A stretch of DNA of 64,000 bases, taken from contig JADJAH010000001.1 in assembly GCA_016704345.1 (NCBI GenBank), forward strand, positions 1 to 64,000, read 5' to 3'. Every line of letters begins with the position of its first letter. The first letter of the stretch is position 1. Both the position numbers and the translations under genes were made by a program. Source of the DNA: Ignavibacteria bacterium (GTDB lineage Bacteria > Bacteroidota > Ignavibacteria > Tepidaquicellales > Tepidaquicellaceae). The notes below the pieces were generated by a model. It worked only from the letters and a program-made list of their open reading frames with translations. It did no database searches and was not told the DNA's origin. Below, one piece after another: positions 8,841-19,755 of the stretch.

Positions 8841-11800
8841 CTATTTGATCAGCATCATTCTCTTTATATCAGTAAACTGTCCCGCCTGGATCTTGTAGAA
8901 GTAAGCTCCGCTGGCAAAATTCGAAGCGTTGAATTCAACTTCGTAATTTCCGGCTGTCTTAACATCATTCACAAGCGTCATCACTTCTTTACCCAGTACG
9001 TCATAAATCTTCAGCGTTACCTGTGATTGCTGAGGAATGCTGAAGTTGATCTTTGTCGACGGGTTGAAAGGATTAGGATAATTTTGTGACAATGAGAATA
9101 CTTCAGGAATAATTGAGCTTGAAGTATTGCTGATTGATGTAATCAGGCCGTCAACGAAATCGAGTCCGCCCTTTACAATTCTCTTTGCAGCAGATCCCGG
9201 AGGACTGTCGGGTGTTGATCTCATTGATTCAAGATCAACTCCAAATACTGCAACATTGTATGTAGGTCCAATTCTTCCTGTGCCGTTTAGCGAATCCGGG
9301 AAGAGTCTGAATTTATACAAAGCATAAGATTGGTTTGCAGGAATTGTAGCTGACTTTCTTAAGACATCCGGCCATGGACCTGCGGTACTGTCTGCTGCAC
9401 CCGGGTTTGTCGTAATTCCGACAATGCCTCTTGTACCAAGTGTTCCCGGCCTGTCTGCGATGAATTCCAATCCAAGCTGATCTCTTGCAAACGTCGGATC
9501 GTAATAAGTAGAAGCAGATCTGTCAAGATGATATCCGATATCTTCAGCCATAATCACAAGCTTTGCTTTTACAGTTGCTGTGCCTGAAGCAAGATATGAT
9601 TTAACCGAATCCTTAATAACGTTTGACATTACAGAAGTACCTTCCCCAAGAAGAATAACTTTCTTATAACCTCTGAAGGAAATTGAAGATGTACCTGTAG
9701 TATTTCCTTTTCGATTGAAGAGATCGTAAGTTGCTCCCAGTGCATTCAGATTTGACAGAACTGAGTCTCTCGAAGTTCTGCAGCCTGTTACTGTTGAATC
9801 ATAAACAACGATGACATCACCCCTTGCCTGACGTTTCAATGTAATGTTGAATACATTGGAAGATCTGAGTGAGTCGGAAGCATTGTAAGCCCAAACTGCC
9901 CATTGACCAACGAGAGAATCACCGGGGTTAAGACCGAGTCCGCCAAGAATTATGTCGAGCGAACTGTTGATGACCGTAAGATTTGAGTCATATCCGTTTC
10001 CGTTTGAAGGAACAGAGAGTCTTACATTTGTTATTGCCGGTGAACCGAATTTCCATTTGTAAGTTGTTCCCTGACCTGACCTGTTCCAGTCAATATTGAT
10101 TGGTGAATTATTGAAAGGAGAAGTAGTAACAGTTACTCCTGAAGGAGGTGAATTAAGCGCAAACGGTGCGAGCTGCGGCACACCTCTCTTGAAAGTAATT
10201 GTCCTTGGTCCGTTGCTTGATTTCAATGAATCGTTTGTCTGATTATTTCTGAATGCCCAAACATCCCATTGACCAGTGATCGAATCACCTTGAGCCAGTC
10301 CGAGTCCTGCAAGAATATTATCAAGCTGACCTGCAGTTACTGTAAGCAGGTTAGAAGATGATGGCAGTGTAAGAATTCTCGGATTCGGAGTCGGACTTCC
10401 GAATATCCATTTATAAGAAGCTGTTGATGCCGACGTATCCCATGTGATGCTGATTGGCGTATTGGAATTCGGGAATGAAACAACTCTTGCTCCCGAAGGC
10501 GGTGATTGAAGATTGAATGCATTAAGCGGATAAGTAACTGTTTGCAGAGCGCCTGTCCAGGCATTATAGAATCCTGCAACTCCGGCTTTGTCATCCATCC
10601 ATATTGCAACAACTTTTCCAACACTGGAAGTAATACCGATGTAATCTCCCATATAACCGCCGCCGAAACCTGTTGATGCTTTTGGTTTGAAATGGTGGTC
10701 TGCTACTTCAACGTCAGTAAATGTTGTACCTCCGTCAAGCGATCTTGAGATATAAACAGTAGCAGAATCGCCAACTGACGGGAATGCTCTGTTGTCGTAA
10801 TATACAATGTTCACACCACCTGCATCATCAACGCAGACTGCAGGGAAGAATTGAACTTTCCCATTATTTGGCGTGTCCTGATTGACTCTGATTCCGGTTG
10901 ACCATGTTGCTCCGCCGTCTGATGATCTGTTAAGAATTACATCAGCATCAGTACCTGCTGGAGGATTGTTGAGCTGACTTGTAACGATGTAGATCCAACC
11001 TCTTCTTGGTCCGTTCGTCTTATCAACTGCAACTCTCGGGAAACCGTTAGTTCTTATTCCCCATCCGTTAAATGAAGATGATCTGCTGCCATTTACGTCG
11101 AAAGCATTTTCTGTTGTTACATAATTCGCTCCGCCGTTGGTTGATTTAGCAACTCCAACAAAGTCCTCTGTGAAAGGCGATGCCGAATTACCCATTGTCC
11201 ATACTGCATAGACTTCTCCGTTTGGACCGCATGCAACATCATGACCTTGTGCGAATCTGCCACCCGAGCCGGTGTTAAGTACTACGGGTGTTTCCCATGT
11301 TACTCCGCCGTTCGTGGTTCTCGAACCTCTTCCTGTTGCAGGAGAAGTTGCAAATGTAGTCCATGCACAGTATACGTTTCCGTAGTAAGGGCTTGTTGGT
11401 GAATCATCCGTACCGGCAAGATTTTTATCTGCATTGGCATCATTGACCATAGACACTGTCGGCTGCCAAGTTAGCCCTCTGTTTGTTGAATAGTTTGAGC
11501 CGATACCTGTAACTCCGCCAAAGTTGGTGGCAGAGGTAAGGTGTGTAAGATGGAATCTTCCGTTCTTGTCAATTGCCGGACCCGGATCACCTCTTTGATC
11601 ATTCAGATTGGCAGTGTTGACAGTATCCGAACCTCTCCATGTAAATCCACCGTCAGTCGATACGTAAACGCCCTCGCTGATGAATGAACCTCCGGATGTT
11701 CTTGCGGCATTTGAAGAACCAAACAATACATTTGGATCATTCGGATCTCTTACAATGATCACTTCTGATTGCTGCATAACCGTTGATGGCAATACTCTGA

Positions 11801-12026
11801 CGTTTGGAAAAGTTGTCAGTACTCCAATCGGAGTAATTGTCGTTCTCGGTGTATAAGTGAACTGCTGAACGTCATTGTTAATTGTTGGAAGCGGTACATA
11901 CTCACCTGAAAGGTAAGCTGCTGAATTAGGTATGTTCCATCTCGGGTCTTCTTCCACTGCTTTCTGACCCATGAATGCAACAACGCCAAGTATCAGCAAT
12001 GAAAATAAGAATAACTTGCGATGCAT
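8841..12026 (-). CDS. Secreted sialidase-like propeller protein with T9SS C-terminal domain
   Basis: This 1061-residue exported protein has an N-terminal hydrophobic signal (about residues 4-20). A beta-propeller follows at about 60-500, marked by repeated Asp-boxes such as STDGGFTW, TTNGGVTW, SSDGGATW and SLDGGTTF. Two similar ~115-residue Ig-like modules come next (each with SPPSG, YKWxFGSP and GQWxVWA). A ~200-residue domain beginning DVIVVYDSTVTG is followed by the Por sorting domain: SQNYPNPFNPSTKINFSIP, YDVLGKEVMTLV, and the end IKRMMLIK. It should leave by the type IX system and stay on the cell surface. The Asp-boxes mark fold, not proven sialidase activity, and no catalytic Arg triad was assigned. 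A close paralogue follows at 12543-15665, pointing to tandem duplication. Confidence 0.85.
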   Translation of the reverse strand: MHRKLFLFSLLILGVVAFMGQKAVEEDPRWNIPNSAAYLSGEYVPLPTINNDVQQFTYTPRTTITPIGVLTTFPNVRVLPSTVMQQSEVIIVRDPNDPNVLFGSSNAARTSGGSFISEGVYVSTDGGFTWRGSDTVNTANLNDQRGDPGPAIDKNGRFHLTHLTSATNFGGVTGIGSNYSTNRGLTWQPTVSMVNDANADKNLAGTDDSPTSPYYGNVYCAWTTFATSPATGRGSRTTNGGVTWETPVVLNTGSGGRFAQGHDVACGPNGEVYAVWTMGNSASPFTEDFVGVAKSTNGGANYVTTENAFDVNGSRSSSFNGWGIRTNGFPRVAVDKTNGPRRGWIYIVTSQLNNPPAGTDADVILNRSSDGGATWSTGIRVNQDTPNNGKVQFFPAVCVDDAGGVNIVYYDNRAFPSVGDSATVYISRSLDGGTTFTDVEVADHHFKPKASTGFGGGYMGDYIGITSSVGKVVAIWMDDKAGVAGFYNAWTGALQTVTYPLNAFNLQSPPSGARVVSFPNSNTPISITWDTSASTASYKWIFGSPTPNPRILTLPSSSNLLTVTAGQLDNILAGLGLAQGDSITGQWDVWAFRNNQTNDSLKSSNGPRTITFKRGVPQLAPFALNSPPSGVTVTTSPFNNSPINIDWNRSGQGTTYKWKFGSPAITNVRLSVPSNGNGYDSNLTVINSSLDIILGGLGLNPGDSLVGQWAVWAYNASDSLRSSNVFNITLKRQARGDVIVVYDSTVTGCRTSRDSVLSNLNALGATYDLFNRKGNTTGTSSISFRGYKKVILLGEGTSVMSNVIKDSVKSYLASGTATVKAKLVIMAEDIGYHLDRSASTYYDPTFARDQLGLEFIADRPGTLGTRGIVGITTNPGAADSTAGPWPDVLRKSATIPANQSYALYKFRLFPDSLNGTGRIGPTYNVAVFGVDLESMRSTPDSPPGSAAKRIVKGGLDFVDGLITSISNTSSSIIPEVFSLSQNYPNPFNPSTKINFSIPQQSQVTLKIYDVLGKEVMTLVNDVKTAGNYEVEFNASNFASGAYFYKIQAGQFTDIKRMMLIK

Positions 12027-12542
12027 TTGTTTGTAAATTTTGGTTTGAGAAAAAAGGTTTCTTGCTTGTTTGAAAAATATGTTAATCGGTTTATACTATC
12101 AATAGACTATGAGAATTAGGAATTACGAATTAAGAATTAGGAATTGAGAATTGAGAACTTGATTTATTGGTATGGAAGTAACACACATTCAGATCACCCT
12201 CACCACTACCGCCGCCTGCCTGCCTAAGTTCACTTCACAGTTCAATGGCCACTGAGCAGGCCTGCAGAGAAAGTATTTGATTTGATGACTGCGGGCATGC
12301 CTAACTGCACTCTTAATCAAAATTACACCCTCACCTGACCCCTAACCTACACCCTCACCCTGCCCTCTCCAACAGGGAGAGGGTATTTTTACTCAAGATT
12401 TGTTTGGACTTATCTAATTTCTACAATTTTCATTCTACACTCTCAACTTTCCATTTTCCATTTTCCACTTTCCACTTTCCATTTTCAATTTTCAATTTTC
12501 AATTTTCAATTTTCAATTTTCAATTGTCAATTTTCAATTGCT
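12027..12542. repeat. Spacer with heptanucleotide arrays and dispersed repeats
   Basis: No gene is supported. Bases about 12108-12157 are GAATTAG/GAATTAC/GAATTAA-type units. Bases 12247-12301 are a copy of the GGCC..GCAGGC..ACTGCGGGC repeat seen at 27758-27814 and 30541-30583. Bases 12363-12383 form a CCCTCTCC/GGAGAGGG hairpin. Bases about 12432-12540 are an ATTTTCN period-7 array that runs up to the stop of the next gene. Confidence 0.8.
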
Positions 12543-15500
12543 CTACTTCAGCAGTATCATTCTCTTTGTTTCAGAGTATGATCTTCCGCCTATGTTTTCC
12601 TTCACATCAATCCTGTAGAAGTATGTACCGCTGGCAATATTAGTCGCATCGAAATTTGCCTGATATGTTCCGGGATCTTTAACATCATTTAGAAGAGTCA
12701 TGACTTCCTTGCCGAGTACATCATAAACTCTTAATGTAACGTTTGACTTAGCCGGAAGACTAAAATCAATCTTAGTATTTGGATTGAACGGATTTGGATA
12801 ATTCTGTGATACCGAAAATACTTCCGGAATCTCAGTGCTGACTGTATTTACAGACACGGTCAGAATTCCGTCAACAAAATCCAGTGCACCTTGCAGGAAT
12901 CTTCTAACCGGAGATCCTGGAGGGCTGTCCGGTGTGCGGCGCAATGACTCAACATCGATAGCCATAATAGATACGTTATACGTGACACCTATCCTTCCTA
13001 CTCCGTTAAGTAATGATGTTCCCCTGTATCTGTAAAGTTCGTGCATCTCATATGCTGGTAAGGTTGGAGACTTTCTTAAGACATCAGGTCTCGGACCCGT
13101 AGTGCTGTCAGCCTTATCCGGATTTGCCAGAGCGCCGACCAGACCTTTGCCTCCCAATGCTCCGGGATAATCTTGTGCATATTCAAATCCCAAATAATCT
13201 TTTGCAAACACAGGATCATAGAATACAGACGCCGGCCTGTCAAAGTGGAATCCAACATCCTCTGCCATTATCATTAATTTTGCCTTCTGTCCGGCTGTTC
13301 CCCACTCCAGATATTTCTTTACTGAATCCTTTATTGCATTTGACATGACCGAAGAAGATTCGCCCAAAAACAGGATCCGCTTAAATTCTCTGAACGACAT
13401 TGAAACCGAGTTGACATTTACACTTCTGTTGAAAACATCATAGCTTATGCCTAAAGCATTGAGATTTGCAATTACAGAATCACGTGAAATTCTGCAGGCA
13501 GCTGTTGTTGAATCATAAACAATTATGACTTCTGCTCTTTGTTTTCTTTTTAATGTGATGTCAAATAAATTTGAAGATCTTAACGAATCTGTTCCACTGT
13601 ATGCCCAAACAGCCCATTGCCCTCTGATTGAATCTCCCGGATTCAAGCCAAGGTTTTTCAATGTTGCATCCAAACTTCTGTTTGCAATTGTAAGTACCGA
13701 ATCACTTCCTGAATTGTTTGAAGGTAGAGAAAGTATAACATTTCCAATTGCCGGAGATCCGAATTTCCATTTGTAAGTGGTTCCTGAACCTGATCTGGTC
13801 CAGTTAATTCCAACTATTGCAAAACTGAATTGCGAAGTTGTTACTATTGTACCATTAGCAGGTGAGTTCAGCGAAAATGCACTCAACGTAGGAAGTTCTC
13901 TTCTCAAGACAATAGATCTGGGACCGTTAGAGGACTTCAACGAATCATTTTCAGGATTGTTTCTGAATGCCCAAACATCCCATTGTCCGGTCAGCTGACC
14001 ACCTTGTACAACTCCCGCACCGGCAAGCAGTACGTCGAGTTGTCCGCGTGTAATTGTCAAAACATTAGATACGGACGAAAGTGTAAGGATTCTCGGATTT
14101 GTTGTTGGACTTCCAAAGACCCACTTATATGCGGCTGTGGCAGATGATGTATCCCATGTAATGGTTATTGGTTCATTTGAATTTGCCAGCGAAGAAATCG
14201 TAACTCCACCCGCAGGTGTTTGAAGATCGAATGAGTTAAGTGGATATGTTACAGACTGCACTGCCCCGCTCCATGCATTGTAATTTCCCGGAGCTCCACC
14301 ATTATCGTCCATCCAGGTTGCAACTATTTTGCCCTGACTTGATACGACCCCTGTGTATTCACCAAAGTATCCGCCCGTAAATCCGTTTGCCTGCTTAGGT
14401 TTAAAATGATGATCTGCAATTTCAACATCATTCCATGATAACGCTCCGTCAAATGAACTTGAAATATAAACTGAAGCCGAATCACCAACAGATGCAAATC
14501 CCCTGTTATCATAATAAACTACATGAACTATACCACCGTCATCCACGCAAATTGACGGCATGAACTGTACCTTTCCGTTATTCAATCCGTCCTGGTTAAC
14601 TCTGATTCCTGCTGACCAGGTAGCTCCGTTATCAGTTGATCTGTTAAGCACTATGTCGGCTTCACTTCCTGCCGGAGGAAGATTCTGCTGACTTGTCACA
14701 ATATAAATGTATCCTCTTCTCGGACCGTTGCTTTTATCTACTGCGATTCGTGCAAATCCGTTAGCGGCAATTCCCCACCCGTTAAAAGATGAAGATCTAA
14801 TACCATTAATATCAAAAGCGTTGTTTGTTGTGGAATATGTTGCACCACCGTTGGTTGATTTTGCAAATCCAACATAATCTTCAGTTTGAGATCCTGTCTG
14901 CAAAGCCATTGTCCAGATTACATATACTTCACCGTTCGGTCCGCTTGCGATATCATGTGCGAGTGTATTTCTTCCAGTCGCTGCAGGATTAAGAGTAAAT
15001 GGAGTTGACCATGTAGCGCCTCCGTCAGTTGTTCTGGATGCCCGTCCGGTTGAAGGAGTTGTTGCAGATGTTGTCCATGCGGAATAAACATTGCCATAAT
15101 AAGGGCTGACCGGCGAATCATCGGTGCCGGCAACGCTTCTGTCAGCATTAACATCATTTACAATCTGCACTGTTGATGACCATGTATTGCCTCGGTCTGT
15201 AGAATAATTCACACCAACACCTGTAACCGAACCAAATCCTGTTACCGAAGTGAGATGAGTTACATAGAATCTTCCGTTCCTGTCAATAACCGGAGAAGGA
15301 TAACCGCGTTGATCGTTTTGTTTCGGAGAATTCAGAGTATCACTTCCCCTCCAGGCAAATCCTCCGTTTGTTGAAACATATACACCTGAATTTATAAATG
15401 TATTGCCTCCTCCAATGGTAGAAAGTGCAGTACTAAAGAGAATGCCGGGATTATTCGGATCCCTTGCAATGTCAACACCGGTTTGTTGAGTATTAGATGA

Positions 15501-15665
15501 TGGCAGAAGTCTTACATTTGGAAAGACTGCTTCAGACGTTCTATTCAGGGTGATATTCCCATCGGCATTGTTGCTTCTCAATGGGTTTTCATCAGACAAC
15601 ATCTGACCCATGAAGAAGAGCATTCATGAAAAAGCCAAGACTATTGGTATTATTTTTCGATACAT
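12543..15665 (-). CDS. Paralogous secreted propeller protein with T9SS domain; in-frame TGA in signal peptide
   Basis: This is a paralogue of the 8841-12026 protein with the same order: propeller with Asp-boxes (STNGGFAW, TTDGGATW, STDNGATW), two Ig-like modules, a EVIIVYDSTTAAC domain and the sorting tail SQNYPNPFNPNTKIDFSLP ending RMILLK. The best start is ATG 15665, preceded by GGAGGATAAT. It reads MYRKIIPIVLAFS, meets TGA, and continues MLFFMGQ in the same frame, together a normal signal peptide. Without read-through only an internal start at 15623 remains, which would lose most of the signal. The TGA may be a TGG misread or a real mutation. The long intact frame behind it favours an error or very recent inactivation. 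Confidence 0.8.
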
Positions 15666-15932
15666 TATTATCCTCCGTTATTATTAAAATTCAATTTGTG
15701 ATTTGATTGCTTAGGACAGGGTAGTATTTGGAGGGATCAATATGTCGGGCGATAGTATAAGTCTGCCTGAATTTTGTATACAACTCCCTTAACTAAACAG
15801 TGGCTTAAAATTATTACTTAAGATATAATAATCAATGCAATTTATCGGATTTGTTTAAACTCTTACATAAATCTAATACTGCCTCTTTGCTTCATATTTA
15901 TAGCGACCTGAGAATATTAAAGTTCAGCTAAG

Positions 15933-18039
15933 TTATTTAATCAGGATCATTTGTTTGGTTCTAACATTTGGCTCCCTGGAAATATTGTCTCGTGCTTCAG
16001 CGCGATAGAAATATACACCGCTCGGAATGTCCTTCGCCTGGAATTCAATTTTATGCGAACCCGCTTCGAGAAATCCGTTCACCAGGTCGGCTACTTCTTT
16101 TCCGGTTATATCAAAAACTTTTATGCTTACTGCAGATGCATTGTTGATATTGAACCGGATTATTGTTGAGGGATTAAATGGATTCGGATAATTCTGGAGA
16201 AGTTCAAAGTTAACTGGCCGCTCAGACGAACCTGAAAAATTAATAGCAGATTGTGGGTCAAAATATTTTGCAATCAAACCATTGCCTCCGCATATCCATC
16301 CTTTCTCATTTGTAAAAAAGTTTATGCCGAAGATTCTGTCGTTGAAATTATTTTGTGAATCCTGTGCCCATGTGACTCCGGAATTTGTTGTCTTATAAAG
16401 AAAACTGTAATCACCGACTGCAATAAAATTACCCGGTGAGATGCATGCAACATTATTCAGGTAAGTATTTGGTGGGATGTTGTGTTCAGTCCAGTTCGAA
16501 CCCCCGTCAGAAGTGATGAGGATCTTATTGCTGTATGTAAATGCTATTCCATTCACAGCATCTGTAAAATCGATGGCTCCAACCGGAGAATCAAAAATAT
16601 TGGAATGCGGGACATTCCAGTTTTCCCCGCCGTTTGTGGTGCGGTAAATTTTCCCTTCTTCCGAAGAATACCATCCCGTCAATTGGTTAATGAATTCAAT
16701 GTCAGTCAAATAATAATCCCTGTCGGCAACTACGGTTGAGAAATTCTGTCCAGAGTTTGTAGTTCTTATCAATGTCCCCGAATCGCCGCAAGCCCAGCCT
16801 GAGTTAGCATCAAAGAAGTAGATTGCATATATGTCTGCTGTGAGACCCGTGTTAAGTGTGATCCAGTTAGCTCCCTGATTTGTTGTCTTCAAAAATTCTC
16901 CGTCACTGCCGGCAGTGAATGCAGTATTTATATCGATCATCTCAACCTGACTAAGAAATGTCCCTGACTGCCCAGCCTGAATTCTCTGCCAGTTCATTCC
17001 GCCATTTGTTGTGAGCGCTACAGTTCCCTGCGCGCCGCAAGCCATAGCAACATTTTCTCCCGCAAAATCAATTGAGTACAGGAAATTTCTGAATCCTGAA
17101 GATTGGTCTGCCCAATTTGTTCCGGCGTTAGTCGTGATCAGGATCGTGCCTTTGTTGCCTACTGATATTACTTTATCGGGAGAGAAAGTCTTCAGCGAGT
17201 ACTGAAATTCGGAAGTCACCGTTTGCAATGCTGTCCAGTTACTTCCTCCGTTTGTAGTTCTGTAAATGTAACCGTAATCACTTGTAACAAATCCATTCAT
17301 TGCATCTGAGAAAGACATTGAATAAAACCACCTGCCGGTTCCCATGGGAATTGCTGACCAATTGATGCCCGCATTGGTTGAGCGAAGCATAGTTCCGTAA
17401 GACCCGGCGATGTAAGCCGTCAATGAGTCTTTGAAATAAACATCGAAGAAATAGTTTGTATTATTCACAGTGACCTGCTGCCATGTATCTCCCTTTGTCA
17501 ATTGATCTCACCAGCGTCCCGTTGAGTCCGGCTGCAAGTACAACATTTCCATATCCCGAACAAGATGTCAGCGAACGAAAAACATTTGTGCTTCTGCGAG
17601 TCCATGTATTGCCGGCATTTGTTGTTCTGAAAACAACTCCTGTATCGCCGACAATGAATCCCGTATTCTGATCAATAAATTTTACACAGAACAGATTTCC
17701 CGTCGTGTTGAATTCAACCGATTGCCAGGAACTCCCGCCGTCAGAGGTTTTCAGAACTTTTCCCGTAAGTCCGCAAGCAAATCCGTTAAGCTCATTTAAG
17801 AAGTAGAGTGATCTTATGCTGTTCTTTGTGCCGGTGGGCTGTACGTTCCAGTTGTATCCACCATTTATTGTTTTTATGATTGTACCTCCGTCACCGCAAG
17901 CCCAGCCGGTCTGATCATTTGAATAAAATGATCCGAAGAGTATGTTGCCCTGCGGCTTTGGATTCTGCCATGACCATTGTGAACTTGCTGAAATACTTGT
18001 AACAAATATCAGCAAGCATGCCAAACTAAATTTCATCAT
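15933..18039 (-). CDS. Ycf48-like repeat surface protein with T9SS domain (one frameshift)
   Basis: The protein is encoded from ATG 18039 (MMKFSLACLLIFVTSISASS, a signal peptide) to the stop at 15933. One frameshift near 17490 splits it. The N-terminal part holds repeats of the type GWACGDGGTIIKT.NGGYNW, GFACGLTGKVLKTSDGGSSW and GFIVGDTGVVFRTTNAGNTW, which continue after the break (TMLRSTNAGINW, GTILITTNAGTNW and others). This is the Ycf48/BNR-like propeller pattern. The C-terminus carries LLQNYPNPFNPSTIIRFNI and ends TKQMILIK, a type IX sorting domain. The likely role is an exported surface or secreted binding protein. The break is a single-base change with coherent sequence on both sides, so sequencing error is plausible. 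The 31-base gap to the divergent murI must hold both start regions. Confidence 0.8.
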
Positions 18040-18070
18040 TGCTGTTGATTGACTAAATTGCGCGACTAAA

Positions 18071-18892
18071 ATGTCACTAAAGAAAAAATACACAACAAAA
18101 AGTCCGATAGGAGTTTTTGATTCCGGTATCGGCGGTTTAACAGTTGCGCGCTCATTGTTCGAATTCCTTCCGAATGAAAACATAATCTACTTCGGCGATA
18201 CAGCACGGCTGCCATACGGCACTAAGTCCAAAGAGACTGTCGTATCATATTCGGTTGAGATAGCCAAATTCCTGCTGAATAAAAATGTCAAAATGATCAT
18301 TGTCGCATGCAACACTGCGTCATCAGTGGCCTTGCACAGGTTGAGGCAGATAACAAAGATTCCTGTGCTCGGAGTTATCAAGCCTGGATGCAAGGCGGCC
18401 ATAGCCGGTACAAATAATTACAAGATCGGTGTGATTGGCACAATGGGAACTGTGCAAAGCTTTGCGTATAAGACGCAGATCCATAAGTATGACAGAAACA
18501 TTGATGTGTACTCCAAAGCCTGCAGCCTCTTTGTACAACTTGCTGAAGACGGATGGACGGACAATAAGATCGCAAAGCTGATTGCCAAAGAATATCTGAC
18601 CGAACTCAAAGACAAGAAAATTGACACGCTGATTCTTGGCTGTACACATTATCCTATTCTGAGTGAGACAATCTCTGAAGCGATCGGAAAGAAAGTTAAA
18701 CTCATTGACTCCGGCAGAGAGACCGCCAAGGAAGTGAAGAGAATTCTCGAGAGGCTCAACATGCTCAATGAGCAGAAACCTGCGGGTAAGCATAAATTTT
18801 TTGTGACGGATTTTCAGAAGAAGTTCAAAGAGATAAGTGAGAGATTTTTGGGACAGCCGATACATGATGTGAAGAAGATAAAACTGAATTAA
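18071..18892 (+). CDS. murI: Glutamate racemase
   Basis: This 273-residue cytoplasmic enzyme converts L- to D-glutamate for peptidoglycan. All family motifs are present: SPIGVFDSGIGGLTVAR (D17), YFGDTARLPYG, catalytic VACNTAS (C80), and the second catalytic ILGCTHYPIL (C191). Length is normal and the frame is intact. ATG 18071 gives an N-terminus (MSLKKKYTTKSPIGVFDSG) a few residues longer than usual. It starts 31 bases from the divergent secreted-protein gene. The downstream 280 bases contain only short repeats, so it is probably monocistronic or loosely linked to pyrE. Confidence 0.95.
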   Translation: MSLKKKYTTKSPIGVFDSGIGGLTVARSLFEFLPNENIIYFGDTARLPYGTKSKETVVSYSVEIAKFLLNKNVKMIIVACNTASSVALHRLRQITKIPVLGVIKPGCKAAIAGTNNYKIGVIGTMGTVQSFAYKTQIHKYDRNIDVYSKACSLFVQLAEDGWTDNKIAKLIAKEYLTELKDKKIDTLILGCTHYPILSETISEAIGKKVKLIDSGRETAKEVKRILERLNMLNEQKPAGKHKFFVTDFQKKFKEISERFLGQPIHDVKKIKLN

Positions 18893-19174
18893 AAATTGAA
18901 AATGGAAAATTGAAAATGGAAAATGGGAAAGCAAGTATTAGAAATGCTGAAGAATGGAGAACTGTTATATTTTAGGACCACGGCACTGGATCCAGCCCCT
19001 CCTGAATCGCCGAAACAATTCTCCTTCGATAAGGGACGTCTTCATGTGGAAAACATAATACGTTTAAGTGGTACTGAAAAGTTCAAAACTAATGCACTTC
19101 AAGTTCTCAATAGTGGAAAATGGAAAGTGGAAAATTGAAAATTTGTAATTATCAACTTAAAGAGATTCCCGCAA
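18893..19174. repeat. Spacer with GAAAATG-type heptanucleotide arrays
   Basis: Two short arrays of GAAAATT/GAAAATG units flank the spacer (about 18893-18930 and 19112-19141). The segment between (about 18944-19110) is open on the plus strand but has no recognisable product. Confidence 0.65.
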
Positions 19175-19751
19175 ATGAAAGATCTGAATGAAAAAGTAAT
19201 AGGACTTTTCAAAGACACCGGCGCATTGCTCGAGGGTCATTTTGTACTTACTTCGGGTTTTCACAGTCCGCACTATTTTCAGTGTGCAAAAGTTCTGCAA
19301 TTTCCTGAGCATAACACTTTTCTTGCACAGCAAATAGCCAATCACTTTCGCGATAAAAATATTAATGTGGTCATTACTCCGGCAGTAGGAGGAATTGTGC
19401 TGGGGACAGAGGTGGGAAGACTTCTCAATGCAAGAACAATATTCAGCGAGCGGGAAAATGGCGAGATGAAACTGCGACGCGGGTTTGAGCTTAGAAGATG
19501 GAGAGAATGTACTTGTCTGTGAAGATGTCGTAACTACCGGCGGCAGTGTAAAGGAAGTTATTGAACTGGTTAAATCATCCGGAGCAGATCTCTGCGGTGT
19601 CGGATTCATCATCGACAGAAGCAACGGCGCTGTTGATTTTGAAACGGAACAATTTTCACTGGCTAAGTTTGATGTTGTAAAATTTGCAGAAGACGAAATT
19701 CCCGAATGGCTTCAAAGATTCCCGTTTCAAAACCGGGAAGCAGGGCGATAA
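19175..19751 (+). CDS. pyrE: Orotate phosphoribosyltransferase (frameshifted)
   Basis: This enzyme makes orotidine monophosphate in pyrimidine synthesis. The first part (start [20 protein letters not shown]) carries [16 protein letters not shown] and [13 protein letters not shown]. The PRPP-binding loop appears after the frame change as [20 protein letters not shown] one-base shift near 19480-19500 (from [14 protein letters not shown] into LEDGENVLV) divides the gene. Because pyrE is normally needed and both halves are well conserved, a read error is the likeliest cause. Combined length is about 192 residues, as expected. The next gene begins a few bases after the TAA. Confidence 0.88.
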
Positions 19752-19755
19752 GCAA

